A stretch of DNA of 64,000 nt from Cryptomeria japonica (GCF_030272615.1 NC_081408.1:763982173-764046172); one strand, 5' to 3'; shown: positions 22,352-34,419, counted from the stretch's first letter. The notes: generated by a model not told the origin, from the letters alone. Numbers and translations are program-made.

Positions 22352-22785
22352 CAATAGAAAAAATATTATCTACTAGATACTCTCATGACTTGTGTATGTT
22401 ATTCTTCCAATCCTTATCCTAAATCACATCTAAACTTTAGCAATGACTAATCATGACAAAAAAGATGAGCATCAATAGAAAAACTATTATCTAGTAGGCA
22501 CTCCCATGACTTGTATATGTTATTCTTCCAATCCTTATCAATGACTAATCATGACAAAAAAGATGAGCATCTTTAGATAGGGGAAGAGCACTAGTTACCA
22601 TTCATGATGACAAAAAAGATGAGCATCAATAGAAAAACTATTATCTAGTAGACACTCCCATGACTTGTGTATGTTATTCTTCCAATCCTTATCCTAAATT
22701 ACATCTAAACTTTAGCAATGACTAATCATGACAAAAAAGATGAGCATCTTTAGATAGGGGAAGAGCACTAGTTACCATTCATGTT
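22352..22785. repeat. Three imperfect tandem copies of a unit of about 120-155 bp
   Basis: The unit includes TATTATCTAGTAG, CCCATGACTTGTGTATGTTA, TTCTTCCAATCCTTATC and CAATGACTAATCATGACA followed by AAAAAAGATGAGCAT. Copies start near 22352, 22473 and 22627. Copies 2 and 3 share AGATAGGGGAAGAGCACTAG; copy 2 lacks the CATCTAAACTTTAG segment present in copies 1 and 3. Copies 2 and 3 are very similar, so the last duplication is recent compared with the surroundings. Confidence 0.8.
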
Positions 22786-25117
22786 CCAATAACTGTTCAC
22801 TCCTTCACACCTAGCTCCCCAATTACTAACTTAAAAAAAATAAAAAGAATTAAAAGTCCATTAATAAATTTCACATGTACCAATAACCACTCATTTCTTA
22901 GCATTTTTGGACCGTAATTGGCCCATTCGTGCACCTTTATTAGTACCCATAGCACACAACTATTGAGGCATTTGTGCGTAAGTATTGGCAATTTTAAGTG
23001 CATGGTTATTGGGGCATCTTTAAGCAAGCATCAGGCGACACTTTGAAATGTGTACTTTTGACCCTTGTGTGCATAACAAATCCCACAACATGCATCGTTA
23101 CTACCTAGAAGCCAAAATAATAGCTATAAACAGTTAAGTCATATGTGGAAACAAGTAAAAATAATCATCAAAATTTGATGGATCATTTAGAATCTATGTG
23201 TGCACAAATTTAGCGACAATGATTACCGGTACACTTCCCCTAGGTCATTGCTTTCATTTTTTTTTATTTTCTTTAAAAGGAGTGAATGTTTAATGTAGGT
23301 AAATGAATAAATGGCTTTGTTGGCTTATGTAGATATGTGGTAAGTAAATGATAGTTTTTAATGTCATTTTAAATATATTTTTTTATCATGTTTCATACAT
23401 ACATGATATGGTAGAAAATCATAACAACTATATAAGTTTTGTAGTTGAGAAAAAAATTCATATTATTATTCTTTTAAAATAATAATTTTCAATTTATTGT
23501 AAAATAGATTGAAAAAAGACATAAAATATTCTTTTCATTCAAGATAGACCAATAAAATATGAAAGATATAACCAATTTTATTATTTTCTTAAATATTAAG
23601 ATAAAAGATATTTTCAAAACGAAAAAACGAAAAAATACAATAATATGATTAATATTTAACTATAATTCTCATTTTAATCAATCACTAGAATTTAAATAAA
23701 AACCATCAATTTTAAAAAACTATCACAAATATCTATCTTAGAATAGAATCCTAAAAATCGAGTGAAATTTAACTTCACTAAATTTTTTTAAAGTGATACC
23801 TTGTTCAAATAATTTCCAAATGTCATTTAAAATATATTTTTAATCATGTTTGAAATCATATGATATGTTAGAAAATCATAATAATTATATACGTTTTTCA
23901 TTGAAAAAAATAAATTAAAATTAATTGTTAAATAAATTAAAAAAAAAGAGAAAATATTTTTTTCATTTGCCATAGACCAATAGGATGTGAGAGGTATAAC
24001 CAATTTTATTATTTTCTAAAATATTGTGATTAAATATATTTTTAAAACTTAAAAATAACGATAATATGATTAACTTTAATAAACATTTGACATTTGCACC
24101 TTATTCAAATTTACAGTAAAGTTATACTATGTTCAAATTTGACGGTTGCGCCGTCCTTTTCCCTACATTAATTAAAGTCACGCTTTTGTTCAAATTTGAC
24201 GGTGACACCTGCGGTGATTCCTATGTCTTTTTCAAGCCAAGACCTTCGTGTAGGTAGGTACTTTTTATTTAAAATGCTAAAAATCAATCGACTTGACTAA
24301 AATAAAGGTGAGCCATTTATTTCTCAACTCACAAAAGTGTCAAAGTAATATAAATTATTTATAAGTCAATAATATACACCCAATCTAAAAGCGATTTATC
24401 AATTTCATGATCAAAATCTTTTAAACGTATAATACTTCAATCGTATCGTTTTATTACTCTCAATTAATACACAAGTATTTCATAATATAATTATATTAAC
24501 CAGCAATTGCACCTTGGTGTGCAATGGGTACGCCGAAGATCTATATGGAAGGTTAATTAAGGAACACTTTGGTTTATTTTTGCATACATTTGTGTAGTAC
24601 ATGAGGTCAATTAGTAGGTCATTTAGCAAATAATGTTCTTTATGCAACAAAAGTCTTAATAGAAGAATGATAGATTCAGATAAACTATGCATCCATGTAT
24701 AAGGATTCAAATATTATTGAAATAAAACCATTGAATTAGGAAGATAATTAGACTCCATTACTAGTACATTAGGTCAATTGGTTGGAAACTTAGTAGATGA
24801 TGTTATGTATGCAACGAAGTTCTAGAAATAGGATCCAAACACAATTGAAAGAAAATATCTGCATTGGGAGGATAATCAAGCTCCATTACCGACAAAAGCA
24901 CATTGGGTTTGAAATAAGTGGTATTCTTCATTAAATGACCTTCTCCTGTCTTTTATTGATTTTGTGTTCTGCATAGCATATTGGTGGATTATGATAGTAT
25001 TGACATGTTTATTTGATCATTGAAAACCTTCCAACTATTAGAAATTAACATATCGTTGGCAATATTACAAGGATATTGAGAAGGTTGTTGATGATTATGG
25101 ACATAACTGATTAAAGA
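22786..25117. other. AT-rich spacer with a small dispersed repeat
   Basis: No gene recognised. 23340-23460 and 23820-23900 share words (ATGTCATTTAAAATATATTTT, ATGATATGTTAGAAAATCATAA), as do 23540-23600 and 23980-24040, suggesting an old local duplication of about 480 bp spacing. 24556-24610 (TTTGGTTTATTTTTGCATAC, then ACATGAGGTCAATT) recurs at 29194-29240. Confidence 0.5.
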
Positions 25118-26330
25118 TGTTTTACTATCTTGATATTATTATTTTGTCATTGATGTCAAGAAATTGATTTTCTAATTCAGTATGATGTTGCCATATCTTA
25201 AGAAATATGATATGAAGATTATAAAGAAGTCGGTAAAGACACAGGAAAGAATATGATGAATAAGGGGATAAGTTATTCAATGGGCAACTCTACCGAGTCA
25301 GACAATGATGAGATCTTGATGTTTTAGATCGTTTTAACAACATACATATGTTGTAAAATGTAAAGGTTAATACTATACTATGTTATCAAGCAAAGAACCT
25401 AGTCGGTAAACCCTAAGGTTATCGTAGTCGGTTAATGAAGACATAATGTCTACCGAGTAAAGTTTAGTATTCGTTGAGTTGTAACCGAGCTATAACAGAA
25501 TGCATTAAATGTTTACATGTCATATTTAATGAAAGATGCTGATGAGCTGGAGCAGATCAATGATTGGCAAGCCATGGAAGAAGTTTGTTAACAAATCTAA
25601 GGCAATGGAAAGTCGGCAAGAAGATCTACAGCTCAGATTGAACCGCATTACCCTAACACAAGTTCCAAGGTGAATGTGCAAGTTCTGAGGTGAGGTAAAA
25701 CGTTTTCAGATCGAAAGATACAATGAACCTGGACAAGATTGAAGATCTGATGGCTATGATTGATCATGGGAAATGTGATCAAGGAGATTAAGCGATTAGA
25801 AGATTGTTTATAAATAAGGAACTGTGATAAACAATGTATGCGGGCAAGTGTATGCACAGGGATGCTACATAGTGATTATCGAGCACAGAAGCTTGAAGAC
25901 CTGTTAGAATAACAGAGTATTGATGCCCAACAGATAGACAAGATTAGTTCTATGTCTAGATTGTATTGAACAAATAGGAATCTGCTTTAGCATTTTAGAT
26001 GTGAAGTTGCAGATAGATTCTATTACTGTTATTTTGTGAAAGTGACAGGAAATCTCTTAACCGAGTGGACTTAACAGTCTTATATGTAAATCCTCTAACA
26101 AGGTGACATTCTGATTGAGTGTTTGAAATCCTTTGACAAGGTCACTTCTAACAAAGTGAAGATCCTAACAGATCTGAGGGAAATATCTTAACCGGGTCAC
26201 ATCTAGCAATGTGTTTTGTAATCTTTAACAGGATTTGCTTTTAACCGAGCATACTCTAGAAGAGTATATTTCTTAGTGGGTCCAAAATCCCACAGTGGTT
26301 TTTCCCTATTTGGGTTTCCACATTAAATCT
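25118..26330 (+). repeat. Copia LTR fragment, plus strand, no internal region
   Basis: Begins TGTTTTACTATC and TTTGTCATTGATGTCAAGAA, matching (on the other strand) the outer end of the copia A and C LTRs. TTTATAAATAAGGAACTG at about 25809 is a TATA-like box. It ends in CCACAGTGGTTTTTCCCTAT and TGGGTTTCCACATTAAATC, the block found in the LTRs of copia A and C. Repeated ACAAGGTGAC, ACAAAGTGAA and ACCGAG words are typical of this LTR group. No primer site follows, so it is a truncated solo LTR. Confidence 0.6.
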
Positions 26331-27015
26331 TAAGCAAGCAATATTCATTAAAGTATATCCAACTTGTTCTTTTGAAGAGGTGTCATGTCTTGTCCATTCA
26401 CCATGGGCAAAAATTTCATCAACATTCAAATATTATATTTATTATCTAAAATAGAGTCATGTGCACTTTTTTTAGTAAAATTAGATTATCTTTGACATGC
26501 TACGAATGCATAACTTGAGTGAAAAACTGAAGTATAATTCTAAAGTTGGGCTCAAATTATTAAATTTGGATGTGAAAACATATCAGTTGAATTAGTACAA
26601 TTTACTTGGATTTGATCTAGAACAATTGATTAACTTGATGACTTGCAACAAGCATTTACTCTTTTTTGTCTTGCTTTCTTGTTTCTATATGTAGTAGTGT
26701 ACATTGCAATAATCATTTCTCATTCTTCTTTCCTTCATATGGTCAAACAATTATGTGTGTTCATCAAAGTTCTACCATTGATATACGTGTAAACATGCTT
26801 AATCTTAACAAAAAAATATATTTTTTTTCATTTACAATTATAATTTGTTCATTTTACTGTGATGGAAAATAGATTAATGAGAAGGAACAAGTCTTTACCA
26901 TAACAATATTCATATTTATTATTATATTATTATATATTAATTAATATATATAATTTAATATTTAATATTATATATTTATTATATATATAAATTTAATATT
27001 TACATGCAATACATA
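26331..27015. other. AT-rich spacer
   Basis: No feature recognised. 26920-27000 is almost pure A/T with ATATATTAATTAATATATA-like words. Confidence 0.5.
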
Positions 27016-27031
27016 ATATTAAAGTTATATT

Positions 27032-27391
27032 GTCCAAGGGGTTGAGCTTAACTGGCTAAAACACTGGGTTCTCACTATGGAGACCCAAGTTCAACTCCCA
27101 ATAGGGACATCTAAAGTGAAATTCTAAGTTGTGACTCTTGGTCTTCCATGGGATGGGGAAGGTCTTGGGGTCAATCTAATGGAACTCTAAGCTGTGACTC
27201 TTGGCCTTCCATAGGATGAGAAGGTCTTGGGGTCAATCTAATCAAACATAATAATAATAATAATTCATAATAATAATAATAATAATTCAAAGATATGTAA
27301 TGGGGATGGGGCCCCCTACTGTGTCCCCACTGATTCATAGCTCCAGTCAAAAGCTATTCAGGCTTCGGCCAATTACCAATAAAAAATATAT
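27032..27391 (+). mobile_element. tRNA-derived SINE, complete with 16-bp target duplications
   Basis: The head is tRNA-like: A box GAGCTTAACTGG (27044-27055) and B box AGTTCAACTCC (27088-27098), spaced as in RNA polymerase III internal promoters. The body contains a near-perfect tandem duplication of about 57 bp (27124-27180 and 27187-27242, each ending CTTGGGGTCAATCTAAT). Then come an (AAT)n stretch at 27248-27288, a GGGGCCCCCTACTGTG segment and a 3' tail GGCTTCGGCCAATTACCAAT followed by A's. ATATTAAAGTTATATT occurs at 27016-27031 and again at 27392-27407, a perfect 16-bp target duplication. Not a functional tRNA gene: no cloverleaf can be completed. Confidence 0.85.
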
Positions 27392-27407
27392 ATATTAAAG
27401 TTATATT

Positions 27408-27599
27408 ATTTTCTTTATTACTTATAAAAAAACATATTGACCGATAAAAAAGCATAACATTAAAGTTAAATAAATATAATGTGCATATATTTGATTTATT
27501 TTTTTGTTTGTTAATTTAATATTGAATTTATACTATATATTAATATATATAATATTTATATTATTATAACTAATATTAATTGTATAAAAATAAGAATTT
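27408..27599. other. AT-rich spacer
   Basis: Nothing recognisable beyond the target duplication of the SINE at its left edge. Confidence 0.4.
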
Positions 27600-29175
27600 T
27601 TAATTTATTTGTGCGATGATTATGGGACCCAGTGATGAATGTGACCACTATATGAGTGGCACAATACGTCAATTGGTTAAAATGATATTAGTACAAAATA
27701 TGTTAAACTTTAATTATATATTAAAATATAATTAATGAATCTAAAACTCTACTTTGGGAAGTTTAATATAAAAAATCTCAAAGTTTTTAATTTAAAATGA
27801 AATGTATTAAAATGTATTTACCAAGCAACAAACTGATAGATGTTGAGTGCAAAAATTATTTTTTCATGTTAGCATTATAAATAGATTTCATCTGTTATAC
27901 TATTAGGCTTTTTTTAATCTTTACCGTCGACTTATGGTACATGGCAGGCATCTCCACATTACTGTTTGAAAAGGAAGGAGTTGATATGTTTAAATATTTA
28001 ATGGGTTGTGATGATTATGGGACCCAATGATGAATGTAACCACAATATGTGGCACAATGTGTCGATTGGTTAAATGATAGCACTGCCCTTTGTTTGGTTG
28101 ATATCATTGAGACTTTTGTCTATTCAACAATCAAGATTTATAGTCCATGTGCCTTGTGTGTGCTTCCACGTGCATATGGGAAACTACATATTACTGAATA
28201 TTTTTGGACATTTAATTTTCATTATTTCATTTGTTACTAACTCGAATCATTGCGGCTTCTAGACATAATCCATTCTTATAAAGATATCGGCTCAATTAAC
28301 ACTCTCAAATTCAATTCACAAACTGGAAAACTTTCAATGTCTCATGTACGAAAAGGTTTGGGTAATATACTATTGAGTGAATCCATCAGTCTCGGGGACT
28401 TAAATCATTTCCCTCAATGATTTAACAAAAACATTGAGCTCTGTCTATCTCTTAGAGATATATGTTTTACGCATTTCTTGTGTTGACTATTTCCTGTGCA
28501 TATTTTAATTGTTTCTACTTATTTGGTACGGTGTTTATTTTCATCTTCTTTCACATATTTAATTATGTGTTCAGTTGTTTGCATTTTGACATTATCAGAA
28601 TTTTGATTTCCATTTTTTTTAATATCAGAAGTTTGAAGTAGAAAATGAGAATTTCATAAGTAAATACTTCAAACAATTTGTGGCTTTCTTCATGCAAAGT
28701 GACATACTTCAGCTTTATGCCTATGGAATGCCCCTTTTAGAAATATTGAGCCAATATTTTGGCTTTGATTCTCTGGGATGTTGGTCTTCTTTCTCACTTA
28801 TTTTATTGTATTGTACGAGGAAGCATTTTTCACTGCATTAGGTTCTGTTGCAATCTTTTCATGAAATAGATCTTCATTTTAAATGATAGTCATCATGCAA
28901 TAATCATTCTATAAATTTTTAAATTTTCTAATGTTTGTGTTGGTGCTGATTTTACAGAAGGAGAGACTCAATTATCTTTGAAAGTTGAGAGGAAAACACA
29001 AAATTGATATGATAAAATTAAAGAAACTGTAGAAGAAATAATGGAAGTGGCAGAATGCAGAGATGAATAAGCAAGAGAAAGAGAAGAATTAATGAGCTTG
29101 TCAGAAAGCATAAGCAGGGAAATATGCAAGAGCTGGTTGCATGGAAGAATACAGACCATAAGAGCTAGTATGGAA
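27600..29175 (+). repeat. Unknown block I, paired with block II
   Basis: Shares several colinear stretches with 30690-32470: 27825-28250 with 30715-31080 (for example TTAGCATTATA, ATTTATAGTCCA), 28210-28305 with 31945-32015 (CGAATCATT, ATCCATTCTTAT), and 28770-29170 with 32010-32470 (AATAATCATTCTATAAATT, GAAATAATGGAAGT). Inside it, 27615-27685 and 28010-28080 repeat each other (GATTATGGGACCCA, GATGAATGT). An open stretch near 28960-29160 reads like a charged helix (EREELMSLSESISREICKSW), which may be an exon remnant. Function unknown. Confidence 0.6.
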
Positions 29176-29299
29176 GGTCATTAAGTAAGATTTTGGTTTA
29201 TTTTTAGCATACATTTGTGCAATACATGAGGTCAATTGGATATACCTCTGAATTAAGAAGATAATAAGGGTCCATTACTAATAGATTCATGTTATGTTT

Positions 29300-29613
29300 G
29301 CAATAGGGAGAGAGGGAGAAAGATGGAAGGAGAGAGAGTGAGAGATAGAAAGAAAGGTTTAGAGGGATATAGAGGAAGATGAAGAGTGAGAGATATTGTG
29401 AGATAGATTGTTAGAGAGGAGAAGAGGGGGGGGGAGACAAATAGATAGTAGAGGTAGAGGTATAAAGGGTGATATAGAGAGAGAGGGAGATCTAAAAATA
29501 GGGAGCGATAGAGATTACAGGAAGAGAGAGATAAGTAGATATATATATGCGAAGATAAAGAAAGATAGTGGTAAAGATAGATAGATATGGAGATAGAAGG
29601 GAGTGAGGGAGTG

Positions 29614-29649
<36 letters not shown>

Positions 29650-30055
29650 TGGATGTATATAAATATATAGTGACTAAGAGAAAGAGAGGGAGATAGATAG
29701 AGATGGGAGAGAGGAGAATCAAAGAGATATAGAAAGGGGGAGTGATAGGAAGATAGGGAGAGAGAGGCTAAGATATAACCTGGGAAAGATAGAGGGGGTG
29801 AGAGGGAGATGGATGGAATGGAAAATATAGAGATGAAGAAATAGAGATATAAAGAGGGAGATAATAATAGAGGGAGAGGTGGAGAGAGAAAGATAAAGAT
29901 ATGATAAGTGATATATAGAGAGGTAGAGAGAGCAAGAGATGGAGTGAATAAGAGATGATTTTATATAGATAGAGAGGATGATGGAGATATGGGAAAATAG
30001 AAATAAAGGGGATAAGAGAGAAATAAATAAGGTTATAAAGATAAGTAATACACAA

Positions 30056-30087
<32 letters not shown>

Positions 30088-30335
30088 GGGGGATGTGTGT
30101 TTGAGTGAGAGATATGGAGATGGAGATGGAGATAGAGATAGAGATAGAGTGGGAGAGAGTGAGAGAGAGGGAAATAGAGAGAAGATAGAGGACAAGAAGA
30201 GAGATAGCTATATTTAGTGTGGGGAGAGATAAGAGAGATATAGTTGGAAAAATAGAAGGGAAAGAGAGAGATGTAGATAGATGTAAGGATATACAGATAG
30301 GTGAGAAAGATAGAGATAGAGGGATAGAAAGGTTA
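29300..30335. repeat. GA-rich microsatellite region
   Basis: About 1 kb of degenerate GA, GATA and GAGG repeats on the plus strand, with purer (AG)n runs at about 29618-29646 and 30056-30076 and a G run at 30077-30092. The long open frames on both strands are low-complexity (Ser/Leu/Ile/Tyr or Glu/Arg repeats) and are not genes. It lies between blocks I and II. Confidence 0.9.
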
Positions 30336-30689
30336 CACCATTTACTCTAATATTCATAAATATGATAATTATTGTCTTATTTTCTTTTATCTTCTTTAAT
30401 TAATTATAAATAAAAAATATAAATTAAATTTTCAAATTTCAAACATTTAAATCAACTAACTTCACTCTCACATATCAAAGTTTTGAAAAATAAAAAACTA
30501 AACTATATCAATTATATAATATAGATAACATTTTAACTTTTCAAATATTAATTACATAATAAAAAATAAATTAACTTTCTAAATTTCGTATGTTTAAATT
30601 AATCAAATTTATTCACATATAAAAACTAAAATCTTCAAAAATATTTTTAAAAAAAAAATCAAAATTCTAATTTAAAATGTATTGTATTA
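30336..30689. other. AT-rich spacer
   Basis: No feature recognised between the GA region and block II. Confidence 0.4.
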
Positions 30690-32470
30690 AAATGTCAATA
30701 CCCTGTAAACATTTACTAAGCAACGAACTATAGATGCTTAGCGCAAAAATTAATTTCTCATGCTAGCATTATATATAGATTTCATCGGTTATATGATTGG
30801 GCTTTTTTTAAATCTTAAAATCAACTTATGATAAATGGCATGCATCACAAAAGGGAAGGGGATGGTAAGGAGGCAAATAGTTGTGAGAGCCAACGATGAA
30901 TGTAACCACAATGTGAGTGGCACAACGCCACCTTAACTGGCTTTTATTGGTTATATCTTGGAGACTTGTGTATATTCAGCAATCAGAATTTATAGTCCAC
31001 GTGCCATGTTTGTGCTTCGACATGCATTTGGGTAAACATTCCACGTGCCTTGTTCGTGCTTCCACATTTTCATGCATACAAAAGATCACAAAAGCCTCAT
31101 TTTCTTCACAATTTGATGTAGTTTTTTCCTTGTTCAAAATTTCACATTTCGACATAGACAGGCTGAACGCTAGGAAAAGTTGCAGAGTTTTATGCATGCC
31201 AATTGCATTTGCTTGAATCTTTTGTGCATTTACATGGATATCGAATTTCTCAAAGGTATTATGTCATAGAGTTCAAGAGCTAACTGAGTCGTTATCCTAT
31301 GTCTCCTTGTTTGCTTTTGTTGTTGGAATCAGTTCTACAGAAAAAAGTTTAAGCTCCAATTCCTTTCTTAATTGCTGCAGGAAAAAAAAGACTACTGAAA
31401 GCAACCATAGGGAAGAATTTTCTTAGTCATGGCAACATTACGCGATGTACATAAGACACAGGAGGTCCTCACCAGAGGCGCAAACATTGCTGCTATTCAC
31501 AATCTGAAATGGTGAGGCAACTTCAAATAGATGAACAAGAAAAAGTGAAAGAAGGTATGCTTCCTTATATCTTTTAATCTTTGGTTTTTTTCTCATAAAA
31601 TAAATGATCTGTGCATCTGTCACTGCTATTTATATATTTCCACAATTATCTAGCAAATTCAGAAGATTAGAGAACAAGGAACCAAAATATCGGTTGTCTA
31701 GGATAATCTTGGTGAGTGGTATTATCTAGTTTACGATTAAAAGATGAATGCTAATCATAGGTGAAATTTCCATAGATTTTTGTTATAACATTGGCAGGAC
31801 AAAGTGCATTTTCCAATGACCAGTGTGGTTGTATTATTTTTTATTCCTTTTGTGCAATCCCACATTATTGTGGGAATCACAGGAGAACGGGGAATGGCAA
31901 AGTCTAGCTTCATGGTTCAGGTAATGATCAGGTTACTAAATATTTTTAGACTTCCCATTATTATGTTTATTACTAATACGAATCATTAAGTCTTATAGAC
32001 AGGATCCATTCTTATTTGCTTTACTGTATCATAGAGGAATGCATTTTTTACAGCACTAGGCTTTGTAATAATCTACATTAAATTTAGTTTGTTCATTCAG
32101 AGGCTATAATGAAATTTTATTTGAAATGATAGTTCATCATGAAATAATCATTCTATAAATTCTCTAAAGTTGTGTTACTGTTGATTTTATAGAAGATACA
32201 AGCAATTAGCTTTAAAAGTTGTGTGGCAGTTGATACCTACAAGCAGAGACCGCATAAGAAATAATGGAAGTATTAGTAAGTACAGAAGGATAAGAAAGAG
32301 AAGGAGAATTATCAATGGGGTTGTCACAAAGCATAGATGAATAAGAAAGAAAGTACAGATGAATAAGAAAGAGAAGGAAAATAATTAATGGGCTCTCAGA
32401 AAACAAAGATGAATAAGCAATAAAGTACGTAGAAGCCAGTTGCCTGGGAGAAGGGAAGACGGGCCATAGT
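30690..32470 (+). repeat. Unknown block II, diverged duplicate of block I
   Basis: See block I for the matching stretches. Compared with block I it has an extra inner segment, about 31080-31930, which contains the P-loop-like exon remnant. The end near 32190-32470 matches the charged-helix stretch of block I but is more broken. The level of similarity is low and patchy by eye, so the duplication is old. Confidence 0.6.
31804..31921 (+). pseudogene. Possible exon remnant with P-loop-like motif
   Basis: A short open stretch reads FVQSHIIVGITGERGMAKSS and then FMVQ, followed at once by GTAATG, a plausible 5' splice site. GERGMAKS resembles a Walker A motif (G-x4-G-K-S/T) with the second Gly changed to Ala. 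A hydrophobic beta-strand-like run precedes it, as in NB-ARC or GTPase P-loops. An upstream reading MATLRDVHKTQEV at 31428 could be another exon. No downstream domain is visible, so this is at best a fragment of a host or captured gene. Confidence 0.25.
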
Positions 32471-33024
32471 GGCACATTCACTGCAAGCTGACAAGACAAA
32501 AAAGGCTTGCTTTTTGGGTAGGAAATCGAAACAATCAGAAACCATCGGAAATAGTCCGAAACAGTGCAAAATCTGCAGATACACGAAAAGGTGTAAGATT
32601 GAATCCAAACTGATTATTAACAAACTGACTATTAACAAGGATCGAGGCAATAAAGACGTGTGAGCTTTCATGTACCTTTTTTTTTCGTCAGAAGGAAGTT
32701 AAAGAGCGGTGAAAGGTGTGAAAGGCATGACAGGGAGGCAGTCCTTTCACACAGCGACAACGTACGCAGACGATGAAATAGAGAAAAGAACAATCAACGG
32801 CGGAAACATTTCCAATGGTCTTGCATTTGTTTTGGCTAACTTTCAGCCATAGATTTTAAAGATCGCGTGGTTCATCTCATATAGGGAACGCCTTCGACGT
32901 AAAAATTATATATATTTTAATTTATGTAAAAGATATCAAGAGATATTATCTTTGAAGTCTCTTTTTAATAGTTTTGTAAATTAAATAAATAAATATGTTG
33001 AAAATGATATATCTTGATGTCCTT
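32471..33024. other. Spacer
   Basis: A Lys-rich open frame at 32469-32663 has no recognisable motif. The rest is AT-rich with no feature. Confidence 0.4.
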
Positions 33025-33039
33025 AACATATATATTTTT

Positions 33040-33076
33040 GTCAGCCCCCTCTTTTTTGGCTGTTTTTATTATCAAA
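33040..33076 (+). mobile_element. Extremely 5'-truncated LINE tail
   Basis: TCAGCCCCCTCTTTTTTGGC, then TTTTTATTATCAAA, is the 3' end shared by the ORF3-type LINEs (compare 7905-7945 and 39528-39567). It is flanked by AACATATATATTTTT at 33025-33039 and again at 33077-33091, a perfect 15-bp target duplication. Only about 40 bases of element were inserted. Confidence 0.7.
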
Positions 33077-33144
33077 AACATATATATTTTTATCTAGCCT
33101 AAAACTCAAAAACATATATATTTTTATCTAGCCTAAAACTCAGT
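33077..33144 (+). repeat. 34-bp tandem duplication
   Basis: The unit AACATATATATTTTTATCTA with GCCTAAAACTCA and joining A's is present twice (about 33077-33107 and 33111-33141). It sits between the short LINE tail and LINE copy 4. Confidence 0.8.
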
Positions 33145-34110
33145 TGGGAGTCTTTATTGTTAAGTCGGCCTATAACTTGCTGATAAGGCATCAAGGGGAT
33201 CCTAATTGTTGGAAGAAAGTTTGGAACCCGCAATTAATCCCTAAGATTAACTTCTTGTGGTGGACTGCGATGCACGGTAAAATTCGGACTCAGGACAACC
33301 TAGTGAAGAGGGGTTTTCCTCTGGCCAATAGATGTGTTTTGTGTAAATCGGTGAAGTAAACTATCAACCATTTGTTCCTTAATTGCCAGTTTGTTGCTCA
33401 AATTTGGTGAAAGGTCCTTGATAAATTCAAACTTGAACGAGTTTTTAATTGGAATATTCAACATTTGATTAATTGGCGCCCTTCTATGGATCATCCGCTC
33501 ATCAAACAGATTGGATGGCAGATTCATCCTCATGTCAACTGGAGCATTTGGAAAGAAAGAAATAATAGAATTTTTAGAGATAAGGAGACCTCCCCTGAAA
33601 ATGTTTTCGTCTCTTGTAGTAGGCTTTTGTTAGATAATATCTCTATAACCAAACGAAAGATCCCTAGTTTCCCCCCTCAATTGAGGACAAAGCCATTGTT
33701 GAACCCTGGAAAATACATAATGATATCAACGGGTTTGACAACTCCAAGAAATTGGCCAGACAGTTAACTGTGTGGAAAGCCCCTTGCCCCCCAATGGAAT
33801 AAGTTAAATTTTCATGGTGTTGTTAACAATGATACGGGTGCGGGAGACTCCATGGCTGCTTTGGGTCTGCGGTTAGAGGGCTTACGATGTTGGAGAAATG
33901 CTACTCTACTGCCAGAGTGCACTAGAGACCTTTTAAGGCGGGAAAACATAATATTGCCATTAACAATGGTGTTTAATTTTGTTTCTTTAAAACATTGGAG
34001 AAGGCCAAGGGTGGGAATTACGTTGACGGAGGCGATGACATGGAATTGTTTAAGTTCCTGACTGAAGATTGGGCTCGAGTGTTGTTGTTGAAGACCACTG
34101 CTAAGAAGAA
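33126..34110 (+). mobile_element. ORF3-type LINE, copy 4, left part (host of copy 2)
   Basis: 5'-truncated: starts in zf-RVT (VFIVKSAYNLL at about 33148, IPKINFLWWTAMHGKI, CVLCK, HLFLNC), then IWKERNNRIF. RNase H is mostly deleted, running from LNFHGVVNND straight to DSMAALGLRL and RCWRNATLLP. ORF3 is deleted except for its last codons (LFKFLTEDWARVLLL), ending at a TGA at about 34114. There copy 2 interrupts it in the opposite orientation. The 3' UTR of copy 4 resumes at 36619. Confidence 0.75.
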
Positions 34111-34419
34111 GGAGTGATGTTTTTGATAATAAAAGAAGCCAAAAATGAGGGGGTTGACCCATAGGTACAATTAAGAGAACAATGGTAGGACAATCAAACA
34201 ATCAACACATAAGCAGCCTTTTACCTCTATCAAAAACAAAAACCATATTACGAGAGTTTATCAGCAATAAAATACTACCAGTCAAAGTATACTTCAAATG
34301 CCATGCAAGGCTATAAGTAGCAAAATATAAACATAAGCCGAAACTAGGCTTATCCAGCCAACAACTATACAACAAAGACAAAAAACTTCTCCACATGCAA
34401 AAAATTAATTCTTTTTCCC

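Noticed and set aside
27042-27100. Possible tRNA gene
   Set aside because: A and B boxes fit, but the acceptor and anticodon stems do not pair, and target duplications and tail show a SINE.
29492-30217. Long open frames on both strands in the GA-rich region
   Set aside because: They are low-complexity translations of a purine microsatellite, open in several frames at once, with no domain.
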